Below are positions 50,476 through 59,613 of a stretch of 64,000 nucleotides of DNA, in pieces (the stretch's first letter is position 1; every line of letters starts with the position of its first letter). The notes below the pieces were generated by a model that had not been told where the DNA came from, did no database searches, and saw nothing but the letters and a program-made list of their open reading frames with translations. The translations under genes and the position numbers were made by a program. Source of the stretch: Halalkalicoccus tibetensis (GTDB lineage Archaea > Halobacteriota > Halobacteria > Halobacteriales > Halalkalicoccaceae); assembly GCF_037996645.1 (NCBI RefSeq), contig NZ_JBBMXV010000004.1, forward strand, positions 550,424 through 614,423, given 5' to 3'.

Positions 50476-52233
50476 ATGAGCCTCGAGGAGTACTGGGGCA
50501 TCGGCCCCAAGACGAGCGAGCTGCTGGCCGAGGAGCTAGGCGTCGAGGACGCGATCCGCGCCATCGAGGCCGGCTCCGTCGGGACGCTCGTCGGGGCCGG
50601 CGTCGCCCGCGGCCGGGCGACGCGGATCCTCCGGCGGGCCCACGGCGAGGCCGGCCTCGACACCCTGGCGACCGGCGACGCCCGCTCGGTCTACGACGAG
50701 CTGCTCTCGCTGGCCGCCGAGTACGCCGTCACCGACGGGGCCGCGGACCGGATTCGCGTCCTGACGCCGCTCTCCGACCGGGCGGCGGCCGCAGAGCGCC
50801 TCGACGAGGTCCTCGCCGCCCGCGACGCCTGGGAGTCGCTCGACGAGGGGGAGCGCCGGCGCGTCCTCGAGGCGTTCGAGGAGTACGACGCGGCCGGCGG
50901 GACCGACCGCGCGGCCGTCGAGGCGGTGCTGGCGCTCCGGGAGGCGGAGCTAGAGGGCGAGGCGTTCGACGTGCTGGCGGGGCTGGACGGGGCGGACCTC
51001 CGGGAGGCCGCCGGCGCGCTCGGCTACCTCCGCGAGACCGACGGCGGGCTCGAGGTGCTTTCGGGCGCCGACGAGGAGCTCGACCGCGCCCGGGAGCGGC
51101 TCGCGGCGGCCGAGGAGCTCGAGGGGTCGGCGCTCGACGTCATCGAGTCGGTGCGGGAGGCCGGCACGCGGGACCTCGAGGAGTTCCGGGGCGCCGTGAT
51201 CGAGTACGTGGCCGGGGAGAGCGGGATCGACCGGGGGACGATCCGGGCCGCGGCCGTCGAGGACGCCGTCGACAGCGCCGATTTCGTCTCGGGCACCCTC
51301 CGGGCCCTCGTCGAAGAGCTCGAGGCCGACGCCGAGACCCGCGAGCGGGAGGTGGCGGGCTCGCTCCGCGCGGCCGTCGAGGACGCCGGCAGCGACGTCG
51401 AGACGGCCGTCGAGGCGGTCTCGGACGTCGCGTTCAGCCTCTCGCTGGGCCGGTTCGCCGCCGAGTACGACCTGCGTCGTCCGGAGCTCGTCGAGGACGG
51501 GATGGCCGTGCGAAACGCCCGGAACCCGTTCCTTCCGGGCGAGGTCCAGCCGGTGACGTACGCGGTCGGGCCCCACGAGATCCCGGAGTCAGAGTCGCCC
51601 CGGCCGCCCGTCGGCGACCGGGTCGCCGTGCTGACGGGCGCGAACTCCGGCGGGAAGACGACGCTGCTGGAGACGCTCTGTGCGGTCGCCGTCCTCGCCT
51701 CGATGGGGCTTCCCGTCCCGGCCGAGGCGGCCCGCGTCGGCTCGTTCGACCACGTCGTATTCCATCGGCGCCACGCCTCGTTCAACGCGGGCGTCCTGGA
51801 GTCGACGCTGCGGTCGGTGGTGCCCCCGCTGGTCGCCGACGGCCGGACGCTGATGCTCGTCGACGAGTTCGAGGCGATCACCGAGCCCGGGCGGGCGGCC
51901 GACCTGCTGAACGGCCTCGTCGGCCTGACTGTCGAGCGCGACGCCCTGGGCGTCTTCGTCACCCATCTCGCGGCGGACCTCGAGCCGCTGCCGGCGGCCG
52001 CGCGGATCGACGGCATCTTCGCCGAGGGGCTGACCCCCGAGCTGGAGCTGCGGGTCGACTACCAGCCCCGGTTCGGGACCGTCGGGCGCTCGACGCCGGA
52101 GTTCATCGTCTCGCGGCTGGTGGCCAACGCCGACGACCGGCTGGTGCGCCAGGGGTTCGAGGAGCTCGCCGCCGCGGTCGGCCAGGAGGCCGTCCAGCGG
52201 ACCCTCTCGGACGTCCGCTGGACGCCGGACTGA
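50476..52233 (+). CDS. MutS-family ATPase with N-terminal HhH (MutS2/MutS5-like)
   Basis: A 585-residue archaeal MutS relative. Residues 1-60 hold a helix-hairpin-helix (YWGIGPKTSELLAEELGVEDAIRAIEAG) for DNA contact, the middle is Ala/Glu-rich and helical (the MutS core/lever region), and the C-terminal ATPase has Walker A LTGANSGGKTTLLE, the Q-loop region, LMLVDEFEAITEPGRAA as Walker B and FVTHLAADL with the switch His. It lacks the MutS1 mismatch-recognition domain and a Smr nuclease domain, so it resembles haloarchaeal MutS2-like proteins believed to act on branched DNA. ATG at 50476. No MutL neighbour. Confidence 0.85.
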   Translation: MSLEEYWGIGPKTSELLAEELGVEDAIRAIEAGSVGTLVGAGVARGRATRILRRAHGEAGLDTLATGDARSVYDELLSLAAEYAVTDGAADRIRVLTPLSDRAAAAERLDEVLAARDAWESLDEGERRRVLEAFEEYDAAGGTDRAAVEAVLALREAELEGEAFDVLAGLDGADLREAAGALGYLRETDGGLEVLSGADEELDRARERLAAAEELEGSALDVIESVREAGTRDLEEFRGAVIEYVAGESGIDRGTIRAAAVEDAVDSADFVSGTLRALVEELEADAETREREVAGSLRAAVEDAGSDVETAVEAVSDVAFSLSLGRFAAEYDLRRPELVEDGMAVRNARNPFLPGEVQPVTYAVGPHEIPESESPRPPVGDRVAVLTGANSGGKTTLLETLCAVAVLASMGLPVPAEAARVGSFDHVVFHRRHASFNAGVLESTLRSVVPPLVADGRTLMLVDEFEAITEPGRAADLLNGLVGLTVERDALGVFVTHLAADLEPLPAAARIDGIFAEGLTPELELRVDYQPRFGTVGRSTPEFIVSRLVANADDRLVRQGFEELAAAVGQEAVQRTLSDVRWTPD

Positions 52234-52272
52234 GCCGGGAGAACTAGGTGAACCGGACCGCCGCGCCCGCCC

Positions 52273-53046
52273 TCAGTAGACCAACTCCCCGTCGATGAAC
52301 TTCCGGGTGCGATCGTCGCGCGGGTCCTCGAAGACCCGCTCGGTCGGGCCGACTTCGATGACTCCCTGATCGAGCAGGACCGCCACCCGGTCGGCGATCC
52401 GCTCGGCCTGGTGCATGTCGTGGGTCGCGACGACGGTCCCGATCCCCCGGTCGCGGGCCTCCCCGATCGCGCCCTCCAGCACGGCGGTGTTCCGCGGGTC
52501 GAGGTCCGAGGTCGGTTCGTCGAGCAGTAGCACGTCCGGCTCGTACGCGAGCGCGCGGGCGAAGGCGACCCGTTGGGCCTCGCCCCCCGAGAGGGACCGC
52601 GCGTTCTGGCCCTCGTTCTCGACGAGCCCGACGACATCGAGGGCTTCGAGTGCCGCCTCGCTGGTCCCGTTTCGCTTGCCGACGAGCTCGGCGGCGTTGC
52701 GTTTCATCCGGTCAGCCCACGACTGGCGGACGCGGAGCCCGTACTCGGCGTTCTCCCGGACCGAGGTGTCGAACAGGCTCGGCTCCTGGAACACCATGCC
52801 GACGTTCCGGCGCAGCGCGAGTCGCTGGCCCTCCGAGATGCTCCAGACGTCGGTCCCGTCGTAGCTGATCGTTCCCCCGTCGGGCTGCTCGAACAGCGCG
52901 AGCAGCCGGAGCAGGGTCGATTTCCCGACGCCGGAGGGGCCGATGATCGCGAGGATCTCGCCGCGATCGACGGCCATCGAGACGTCGTCGAACACCGGTT
53001 CGCCGTAGGCGTGTCGCAGCCCCTCGACGTCGAGGACCGCGTTCAT
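52273..53046 (-). CDS. Tungstate ABC transporter ATP-binding protein
   Basis: A 257-residue ABC ATPase: Walker [13 protein letters not shown]-loop [10 protein letters not shown], signature [17 protein letters not shown], Walker [14 protein letters not shown] and switch VATHDMHQA. It belongs to the phosphate/tungstate/molybdate importer class and has no C-terminal MOP or TOBE domain, as in TupC. It ends the three-gene tup-like operon: the binding protein overlaps the permease by four bases, and the permease overlaps this gene by four bases. Powers uptake of tungstate or molybdate. Phosphate is less likely given the binding protein. Confidence 0.88.
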   Translation of the reverse strand: MNAVLDVEGLRHAYGEPVFDDVSMAVDRGEILAIIGPSGVGKSTLLRLLALFEQPDGGTISYDGTDVWSISEGQRLALRRNVGMVFQEPSLFDTSVRENAEYGLRVRQSWADRMKRNAAELVGKRNGTSEAALEALDVVGLVENEGQNARSLSGGEAQRVAFARALAYEPDVLLLDEPTSDLDPRNTAVLEGAIGEARDRGIGTVVATHDMHQAERIADRVAVLLDQGVIEVGPTERVFEDPRDDRTRKFIDGELVY

Positions 53047-53753
53047 CGCGTCCGACCACCCCCGCCGAGGCGGCCGACGAGCCAGTTGACCAGCAGGACG
53101 ATCGTGACGAGGATCGCCCCGAGGAACATCGCGGTCTCGAAGCGGCCCTGGCGCGCCTCGAGCTGGATCGCCGTCGTGAGGTTCCGGGTGTAGGAGGTCC
53201 CGTCGGCGTACGCGATGTTACCCCCGACGATCAGGACCGAGCCGACCTCGCTGATCGCGCGGCCAAAGCCCGCCAAAACGGCGGTCGCGATCCCGAAGCG
53301 GGCCTCCTTGATCACGACCAGCGCGACGTCGAGGCGCGTGCCGCCCATCACGTAGGCCGCGTCGCGGACGTTCTGCTCGACGCTGGTGACGGCCGCGAGG
53401 CTTACCCCGGTGATGACCGGGGTGGCGAGCACGAACTGTGACATGATCATCGCCTCGGGCGTGAACACGAGGTTCAACGCGCCGAGCGGGCCTTGGTTCG
53501 ATACCAGAAAGAGGACCACGAGACCGACGACGACGCTCGGAAACCCCATCCCGGTGTTGATCACGGCGGTCACGAGCCCCTTGCCGGGGAACTCCTTGAA
53601 CCCGACGAGTATCGCAACGGGCAGGCTGAACAGCGTCGAGATCGTCACGGCGATCAGGCTGACGTACAGCGAGACGCGGACGACGCTCGAGATGTAGTGG
53701 CTCTCGAAGGGGAGCTCGACGAACGCGAACGCGAGCGCCTCGACGGCCATCAC
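53043..53753 (-). CDS. Tungstate ABC transporter permease
   Basis: A 236-residue permease with about six helices: [64 protein letters not shown], and the coupling loop [20 protein letters not shown] carrying the EAA-like G-x-A-x-S-E-V-G motif. TupB-type permeases have this length and layout. It overlaps both neighbours by four bases, giving a compact operon in the order binding protein, permease, ATPase. Confidence 0.88.
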   Translation of the reverse strand: MMAVEALAFAFVELPFESHYISSVVRVSLYVSLIAVTISTLFSLPVAILVGFKEFPGKGLVTAVINTGMGFPSVVVGLVVLFLVSNQGPLGALNLVFTPEAMIMSQFVLATPVITGVSLAAVTSVEQNVRDAAYVMGGTRLDVALVVIKEARFGIATAVLAGFGRAISEVGSVLIVGGNIAYADGTSYTRNLTTAIQLEARQGRFETAMFLGAILVTIVLLVNWLVGRLGGGGRTR

Positions 53754-54727
53754 GTATCGGTCTCGTCCTCGCCCGCTTCAGTGCCACCGTCGGGCTGCCA
53801 GTCCTCGGGCACGTACTGTCCGAAGTTCGGGTCCTCGGAGATCGCCTCGGGGAAGAACAGCTGCTCGCCGTCGAGTTCGTAGTTCTCGATGACGTCCTGC
53901 CCCTCTTGCCCCGTGAGGAAGCCGATATACCCCATCGCGAGGTCGTAGTTCCGGTCCTCGTGAACCGCGGGGTTCGCGGCGACGATCCCGTATGGGTTGG
54001 CGAGCAGTTCGGGGCCGCCCTCGACGGGCCCCTCGACGAGGATCCCGAGCTCGATCTCCTCTTGCTGGGAGATGAACGTCCCCCGGTCCGCGAGGGTGTA
54101 GCCGCCCTGCTGGCTGGCCTGGTTGAGCGTGTCGCCCATCCCCTGGCCGGTCTCGAGGTACCACTCGCCACCCGGCTCGACGCCGGACTCCTCCCAGATC
54201 CCGAGTTCGGTACCGTGGGTTCCCGAGTCGTCGCCCCGCGAGGCGAACAGCGCTTCGTTCTCCGCGATGGTCGCGAACGCCTCTTCGGCTCCTTCGGTAC
54301 CCTCGATGCCGGCCGGATCGTCAGCCGGCCCGACGATCACGAAGTCGTTGAACATCAGGTCCCGGCGATTCACCCCGTGGCCCTCCTCCATGAACTCGTC
54401 CTCCTGGCTCCGGGCGTGGACCATGATCACGTCGGCGTCCCCGCTGCGGGCGGTCTCCAGGGCCGCGCCCGTCCCCTGGGAGATCGCCTGAACGGGCGTT
54501 CCGAACCGTTCCTCGAAGGCCGCGTTGACCTCGTCCAAGAGGCCGGTGTCGTAGGTGCTGGTCGTCGTCGTCAGCACCAGCTCCTCGCCCTCGATATCGG
54601 CACCCGATCCTCCGTCCCCGTCCCCCCCGTTTCCGCCCTCATCGGAGAACAGACCCGTACATCCGGCCAGCCCAGCCGCCGCCCCGCTCCCGACGACCGA
54701 GAGGAACTCACGTCGTTGTATCGCCAT
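53750..54727 (-). CDS. Tungstate-binding lipoprotein (TupA-like)
   Basis: A 325-residue substrate-binding protein. The signal [23 protein letters not shown] has a twin-arginine motif and a lipobox ending LAGC, so it is Tat-exported and lipid-anchored. The domain starts with [18 protein letters not shown], followed by [31 protein letters not shown] and [15 protein letters not shown], which are the TupA signature (TTTS and FNDFVIVGP). TupA is selective for tungstate over molybdate by family. Tungsten would serve aldehyde:ferredoxin oxidoreductase-type enzymes; none is in the window. ATG at 54727; a TATA-like ACTTAATAG lies about 27 bp upstream. Confidence 0.88.
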   Translation of the reverse strand: MAIQRREFLSVVGSGAAAGLAGCTGLFSDEGGNGGDGDGGSGADIEGEELVLTTTTSTYDTGLLDEVNAAFEERFGTPVQAISQGTGAALETARSGDADVIMVHARSQEDEFMEEGHGVNRRDLMFNDFVIVGPADDPAGIEGTEGAEEAFATIAENEALFASRGDDSGTHGTELGIWEESGVEPGGEWYLETGQGMGDTLNQASQQGGYTLADRGTFISQQEEIELGILVEGPVEGGPELLANPYGIVAANPAVHEDRNYDLAMGYIGFLTGQEGQDVIENYELDGEQLFFPEAISEDPNFGQYVPEDWQPDGGTEAGEDETDT

Positions 54728-55581
54728 AGATACATCGTGAGATGAGCATCTATTAAGTTTTTCTGAACTACGTCGACGAATGTAGCGTCTTCCGGTTACA
54801 TCACGTCTTCCCGACATCATACTGTATGGCCGAAATATCCCCTGCTGTCGGCCCTCAATCGGTGGAACGGGCCAAGCACGACCCGGTGTCAAACCGAGTG
54901 GTGTAACCGTATCCGATTACGATCGATTCGTGAAGGGGTTTCGTAGCCCGGTAGGATCCCCACGCCGCGGTCGGTCGGGCTACTGACGGGCAGGGCGCCG
55001 GCCCGTTCGGGAATATCGCGGTCGCTCGGAGGGGTGCTGGTGACGGGTACGCCGATACGCCCTCACCCGGAGTTGAGGTCCGTGTTCCGCGAACCCTCGA
55101 TCCCGCTGGGGCGTGGTTCGTGTATCGCCATACGGTTTACGCGGACGAGTAGGGCACGGAGCGTCGGAACGCCGGCCGGGCGATCCGGCGGTGCTATGGT
55201 CTCACAGGTTACGAGCGGGTTCGTCGTCGTCCACCGCGTCCCGTTCTCGCCGCGGAACGACCTCGACGATGCGGTCGGCTACCGGTCGGCGCGGGCGGCC
55301 GTCGGATCGAAGGGAGTACCAGTGTACCCCCTCCCGATCGGCTCGCCACCGATCACGCGCGAATAGCCTCCGACGGCGGTCGAACGCTCGAAAAAGGGTG
55401 TTGTCAGGGGCACCTCGTGCGGCGTCGACTGCGGGCCCATCCATCGTGGTCCCCGACGCCGCGGGTTCGAATAGGGGACGACGGCCGATAAGCTGTGGCG
55501 CCGATCGTCAGGGCGTGAGAACGGGCATAGGACTGAAGTACGCGACCGGTGGCGACGAGCGGTCAGTAGAAGAGCGACGGC
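54728..55581. other. Long intergenic region, mostly featureless
   Basis: 854 bp between the tupA-like promoter and the trehalase remnant. The first 50 bp hold the tup promoter (ACTTAATAG) and an imperfect GATG-AGCATC repeat. No convincing ORF: frames open here show the Arg/Pro/Ser bias of non-coding GC-rich DNA. The downstream 300 bp read on in the frame of the trehalase remnant but without homology to it, and probably represent DNA joined on by the deletion that removed the rest of that gene. Confidence 0.45.
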
Positions 55582-55929
55582 AGGGCTCACGTACCGACGC
55601 GGGACGGGAAGCAGGGTGCTCCACTCGCGTTCCTCGCTTGGCTCCCTGATGAGGTGCTCCCAGAGCTCGTCGATGTACCACGTCATCGAGACCTCGGTGG
55701 GGTCGGCGGCGGTGACGGGGTCCTCGGGCAGCGAGAACGTCTCGGAGACGAACCCCTTCGCGTCGAACTCCTCGGCCGCGTGTTCGTCCTCGAAGCGCTC
55801 GCGGATCGCCTCCACCTCGCCGTCGGGGACGGCGTCGACGAAGGTCTTCGAGTCCCTGAACGCCCCCGACAGCTGGACGGTCTCGAAGAGATCACCGGCG
55901 AACTGTGGGTGGGAGGCGAGTGAACGCAT
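55582..55929 (-). pseudogene. Trehalase (GH37) 5' remnant
   Basis: From ATG at 55929 about 116 codons encode the start of an alpha,alpha-trehalase: MRSLASHPQFAGDL, FETVQLSGAFRDSKTFVDAVP (compare LFNDVQ..FPDQKTFADAVP in E. coli TreA), FVSETFSLPEDP, HIDELW-equivalent YIDELWEHLIRE and STLLPVPRRYVSP. At the point where the family continues PGGRFRE-YYWDSYF, the sequence changes to unrelated AVALLLTARRHR and later stops at 55279. All catalytic residues of GH37 lie in the missing 400 or so residues. So this is a truncated, non-functional gene, cut cleanly at about 55588. Confidence 0.75.
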
Positions 55930-56087
55930 ACCATCCCCAACGGAGACCGCCGGTTTGGTTCTGTCGTGATCGATCCGCGGGCGAGCGGTGAGCGGCGCCA
56001 CGATCGGCATGACCCTATTGCTAGTATCCTAGCAGTATCATTCAACCGAAACGTTTACCCCCGAGTCACGTGTCTGATCCTAGAAGG

Positions 56088-56660
56088 ATGTTTACTCTCA
56101 AGTCCATCTTCAGCGGCGTTCTGCAGCACGTTCCCACCGGAGGCGGGCGTCCCGAGCGGTACAGTGCCCCGATCTCGCCCGAGGAACTGACCGGCGAGTA
56201 CCTCCTGCTCGAGGTCACCGAGGAGCTCTCCCCGGAAGCCGAGGCGGCCGTGACGGCGCTGCTGACGGAGACGCACCGGAACGGGTTCACCGCCGAGCTG
56301 ACCGACACGGAGGGGGATCCGTCGCTGTTCCCGCCGGGGGCGAGCCTCTTCGGGACGGCCGAGTCGGACGGCCGTCTCCAGGGCGTCCTCTCCGTGCTCG
56401 AGCGGTTCACGCACGTCTTTCGCTCGCGCGGAACCGACACGATCGTGATCAACGCCGCACGGATCGAGGAGAACGTCCGCATCGCCGAGCAGGACCCCGG
56501 GAAGAGCGGAACGATCGCCCAGCGGAACGTCGACGCGCTGGCGGAGTGTCTGACGGCGCTGACCGACGAGCACTACCGGTTCGTCGACGGTGACGCGGTC
56601 CCGTCGGCGACCCGCGACAGCCACCTCATCCAGTTCCGGGAGAGCCTTCTCTACCGGTAG
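56088..56660 (+). CDS. Hypothetical protein, 190 aa
   Basis: A soluble acidic 190-residue protein: MFTLKSIFSGVLQHVPTGGGRPERY, then SPEELTGEYLLLEVTEELSPEAEAAVTALLTETHRNGFTAEL, FPPGASLFGTAESDGRLQGVLSVLERF, DTIVINAARIEENVRIAEQ and a closing helix RDSHLIQFRESLLYR. Alternating strands and helices suggest a compact alpha/beta fold; I do not recognise the family. CGTTTAC at 56052-56058 is a plausible TATA element about 32 bp before the ATG at 56088, favouring that start over the GTG at 56070. Stand-alone gene next to the trehalase remnant. Confidence 0.65.
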   Translation: MFTLKSIFSGVLQHVPTGGGRPERYSAPISPEELTGEYLLLEVTEELSPEAEAAVTALLTETHRNGFTAELTDTEGDPSLFPPGASLFGTAESDGRLQGVLSVLERFTHVFRSRGTDTIVINAARIEENVRIAEQDPGKSGTIAQRNVDALAECLTALTDEHYRFVDGDAVPSATRDSHLIQFRESLLYR

Positions 56661-56819
56661 CGTGCGGTACTGCGGGGGCGAGACGGGACCCTTCCCGGCC
56701 CTGTCGTAGCCCCCGAAACCGGCCGGCGCGCCCTCCGCACCTTGGTTACGACCTCCCCTTCGTGAATATATCAGGGAAACGCTAAGGGCCCGTGTAGAGA
56801 CCTCGTACCACACGTCGCA

Positions 56820-57023
56820 ATGGGATCCGTCCGACCGAGCACGGCAGGTCTCGCCGAGGTGCTGGATCGCGTCCTGGACAGGGGTGTCGTCGTCGACCTC
56901 TGGACCCGGGTCGCGTTGGTGGGGATAGAGACCGTGACGGTCGAGGCTCGCATCGTGGTCGGCTCGGCCGACACCTTCCTGCATTACGCTCGGGAGATCT
57001 CGGGGAACGAGGCCGCGGAGTGA
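56820..57023 (+). CDS. gvpA: Solitary gas vesicle protein GvpA/GvpJ-family gene
   Basis: A 67-residue protein that matches the gas-vesicle shell protein along almost its whole length: [30 protein letters not shown], then [30 protein letters not shown] (Halobacterium GvpA reads [29 protein letters not shown] and so on). The amphipathic helix, the VVVD strand and the VEAR-DTF-Y helix are all present. The C-terminal tail is shorter than in major GvpA (76 residues). None of the accessory genes (gvpF-M, N, O, C) is nearby, so it cannot by itself build gas vesicles. Either an orphan remnant or a protein with another job. Confidence 0.82.
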   Translation: [67 protein letters not shown]

Positions 57024-57268
57024 GCGTGAGCGGACGGGTACTCTGCACCCGCCACTGCGCGGTTCCCGCGGCCGGCAAACAGTAGCTTGATTACACGAGT
57101 TGATGAGTGGGAACACGTATGGACGTGAGCCGGTGTGTGCGTCGTCGGACCGAGGGACGTCAGGGGACGTCGACCGATGGATGACGGACGCGTTCGAGTA
57201 GGACCGACCCGGCCGCCCGGCGCGTCGGGGAGACGAACTGCTGGGAACCCGCGGGACGGGGGGCGGTG

Positions 57269-59014
57269 ATGGCGGAGGACGGCTCCCCGCACGACGAGGG
57301 GATCACGAACGAGCTGTTCGAGGCGGACACGGAAACCGAGCCGGGCGGGACGAACGTTCAGGTCGCCGGGCTGGACGTCCAGCCCCACGTGGTCCTCATC
57401 TCGTCGGCCGTCATCGTACTGTTCGTCGCCATCACGCTGCTGTTTCCGGACCGGGCGGAGCAGGGGTTCGACTGGGCCTTCGAGGGCGTGAACGCGAACT
57501 TCAGCTGGTTCTACGTCCTCGCGATGAACGTCTTCATGGTCTCGGTGCTGTTCTTCGGGGCGAGCAAGTACGGACGGATCAGGCTCGGCGGCGTCGACGC
57601 CGACACGGAGTTCAGCGACCTCTCGTGGTTCGCGATGCTGTTCAGCGCCGGGATGGGGATCGGCCTCATGTTCTGGAGCGTCGGCGAGCCGCTCTTCCAT
57701 TTCGCGGACCCGCTGTTCGGCGCCGAGCCGGAGACCGAGGCGGCCGCGGAGACCGCGATGGCGATCACCTATCTCCACTGGGGCTTTCACCCCTGGGGGG
57801 TCTACGCGCTCGTCGGGCTCGGGATCGGCTTCTTCACGTTCAACCGCGGGCTGCCGATGACGTTCCGGTCGGTGTTCTGGCCGCTGTTGGGTGAACGCAT
57901 CCACGGCTGGTGGGGGCATCTCATCGACGTCCTGACGGTGTTCGCGACGCTGTTCGGCATCGCGACCTCGCTCGGGCTCGGGGCGCTCCAGATCAACGCC
58001 GGCATCTCGTTTATCGGCCCCGAGGTGTTCGGCGTCGCCGTCCCCAACGGGACGGGCACTCAAGTAGTGATCATCGCGGTGATCACGGTGATCGCGCTGG
58101 TCTCGGTCGGCCTCGGGATGCACGAGGGGATCCGCCGGCTGAGCCAGTTCAACGTCCGGCTGATGGTGCTGTTGATGGTAATGGTCCTGTTGGCCGGCCC
58201 GACGCTGTTCGTTCTGGGGACGTTCCCCCAGGCCCTCGGCAACTACCTCGTGAACTTCCCCGAACTGGCGCTGTGGACCGATTCCTACGGCGAGTCGCCC
58301 TACGCGGGCTGGCAAGGCGAGTGGACCCTCTTCTACTGGGGCTGGTGGATCGCGTGGTCGCCGTTCGTCAGGATGTTCATCGCGCGCATCTCGCGGGGCC
58401 GAACCGTCCGCGAGTTCGTCTTCGCCGTGCTGTTCCTCCCGCCGCTGTTCTCCTTCTTCTGGATGGCGGTCTTCGGCGGCACCGCGCTCCAGTTCGAGCT
58501 GTTCACTGAGCAGACGATCATGGGGACGGTCTTCGAGGCCGGCGAGGAGGTCGCGATGTTCGAGCTCTTCACGCTGCTGCCGCTGACGGCGGTCCTCTCT
58601 GTGATCACCGTCGTCCTCGTGATGACCTTTTTCGTCACGTCCTCGGACTCGGGCTCGCTGGTCCTCGGACACATCTCGTCGGGTGGGATGCACGAGGCGC
58701 CGAAGAACCAGCGCGTCGCCTGGGCCCTCGCCGAGGGGACGGTCGCCGCGGTGTTGCTGATCGGCGGCGGCCTCGCCGCGCTGCAGACCGCGTCGATCAC
58801 CGCCGGCCTCCCGTTCGCGTTCGTCCTCCTCGTGCTCTGTTACAGCCTCTGGAAGGGGCTCGACGGCGAGTACGAGACCCTCGAGTCCGACAAGTTCGCG
58901 ACGGTCGTCGACGACCTCGTGGAGAAAGGTAACGTCGTCACGGAGGAGACCGGCGCCGGCGTCGTGACCGACATCCAGGACGAGGGCGAGGGCGAATCGG
59001 CGACGGAGGAGTGA
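57269..59014 (+). CDS. BCCT family betaine/choline/carnitine transporter
   Basis: A 581-residue osmolyte carrier with 12 helices. Family motifs: WFYVLAMNVFMVSVLFFGASKYG, FSAGMGIGLMFWSVGEPLFHFADP (Gly-rich TM3 with MGIGLMFWSVGEP), TYLHWGFHPWGVYALVGLGIGFFTFNRG, and the TM8 substrate-site YWGWWIAWSPFVRMFIARISRGRT with the Trp cage. Na+- or H+-coupled import of glycine betaine or a related compatible solute, important under changing salinity. The GTG at 57266 overlaps; the ATG at 57269 is preferred. The acidic N and C tails fit a halophilic cytosol. No ABC-type osmoprotectant genes nearby. Confidence 0.92.
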   Translation: MAEDGSPHDEGITNELFEADTETEPGGTNVQVAGLDVQPHVVLISSAVIVLFVAITLLFPDRAEQGFDWAFEGVNANFSWFYVLAMNVFMVSVLFFGASKYGRIRLGGVDADTEFSDLSWFAMLFSAGMGIGLMFWSVGEPLFHFADPLFGAEPETEAAAETAMAITYLHWGFHPWGVYALVGLGIGFFTFNRGLPMTFRSVFWPLLGERIHGWWGHLIDVLTVFATLFGIATSLGLGALQINAGISFIGPEVFGVAVPNGTGTQVVIIAVITVIALVSVGLGMHEGIRRLSQFNVRLMVLLMVMVLLAGPTLFVLGTFPQALGNYLVNFPELALWTDSYGESPYAGWQGEWTLFYWGWWIAWSPFVRMFIARISRGRTVREFVFAVLFLPPLFSFFWMAVFGGTALQFELFTEQTIMGTVFEAGEEVAMFELFTLLPLTAVLSVITVVLVMTFFVTSSDSGSLVLGHISSGGMHEAPKNQRVAWALAEGTVAAVLLIGGGLAALQTASITAGLPFAFVLLVLCYSLWKGLDGEYETLESDKFATVVDDLVEKGNVVTEETGAGVVTDIQDEGEGESATEE

Positions 59015-59134
59015 ACCTCGGTCCGATCCCTGGTTTCGGCCGAACGGGACGGAACCGTGTTCGTCCTACTAGGTGGTCGTGCGAGCACGACCCTCGGAAC
59101 CCTTATCCGGCTACTGGGCGTACATTTGTTTGCA

Positions 59135-59329
59135 ATGGCAAACGGAAAGGTTGATTTCTTCAACGACACTGGCGGTTACGGATTTATTACGACTGAGGAC
59201 GCGGACGAGGACGTTTTCTTCCACATGGAGGACGTTGGCGGCCCGGACCTCGAAGAGGGACAGGACATCGAGTTCGACATCGAACAGGCCCCCAAGGGCC
59301 CGCGCGCGACCAACGTCGTTCGCAACTAA
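59135..59329 (+). CDS. cspA: Cold-shock domain protein
   Basis: A 64-residue single-stranded nucleic-acid chaperone consisting of one cold-shock domain. GKVDFFNDTGGYGFITTED contains RNP1 (GYGFI), and DVFFHMEDV contains RNP2 (VFFH); the closing GPRATNVV is typical. In contrast to bacterial CspA it is very acidic (about one in three residues Asp/Glu), the usual haloarchaeal adaptation. The CCCTTATCC element centred 31 bp before the ATG at 59135 is a probable promoter. Its codons use more A/T than neighbours (for example the first 15), as in highly expressed haloarchaeal csp genes. Confidence 0.95.
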   Translation: MANGKVDFFNDTGGYGFITTEDADEDVFFHMEDVGGPDLEEGQDIEFDIEQAPKGPRATNVVRN

Positions 59330-59613
59330 AACGCCCTCAGCCCGCCACCGCTTGGTGGCACTGAGACGCGCTTGCTGTTTTTATCGCTGCAACGTGCTTA
59401 GCCGTAGGAGCATCGTCCGTAGCGGAAACGACTCGGAAACACGGCTCGGAGCGACAGTGCCGTGGTTCGGATAAACCCGGCTGAACGAGCGGATCTCGGT
59501 CGGGCTGACTCGGTCCATACGTTCGATCCCGGACGCCGGCGACCGCGACGACGATCGAATCACATGAGCGATCGAAACGGAACCACTACCCGGTTGGGGC
59601 GTCAGTTGCTATC

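Noticed and set aside
55034..55366. Plus-strand ORF of 110 codons upstream of the trehalase remnant
   Set aside because: No conserved motif and shadow-like composition; several other frames are equally open.
56070..56087. GTG start six codons earlier for the 190-aa hypothetical gene
   Set aside because: The TATA-like element at 56052-56058 would fall inside the minimal promoter distance; the ATG at 56088 fits better.
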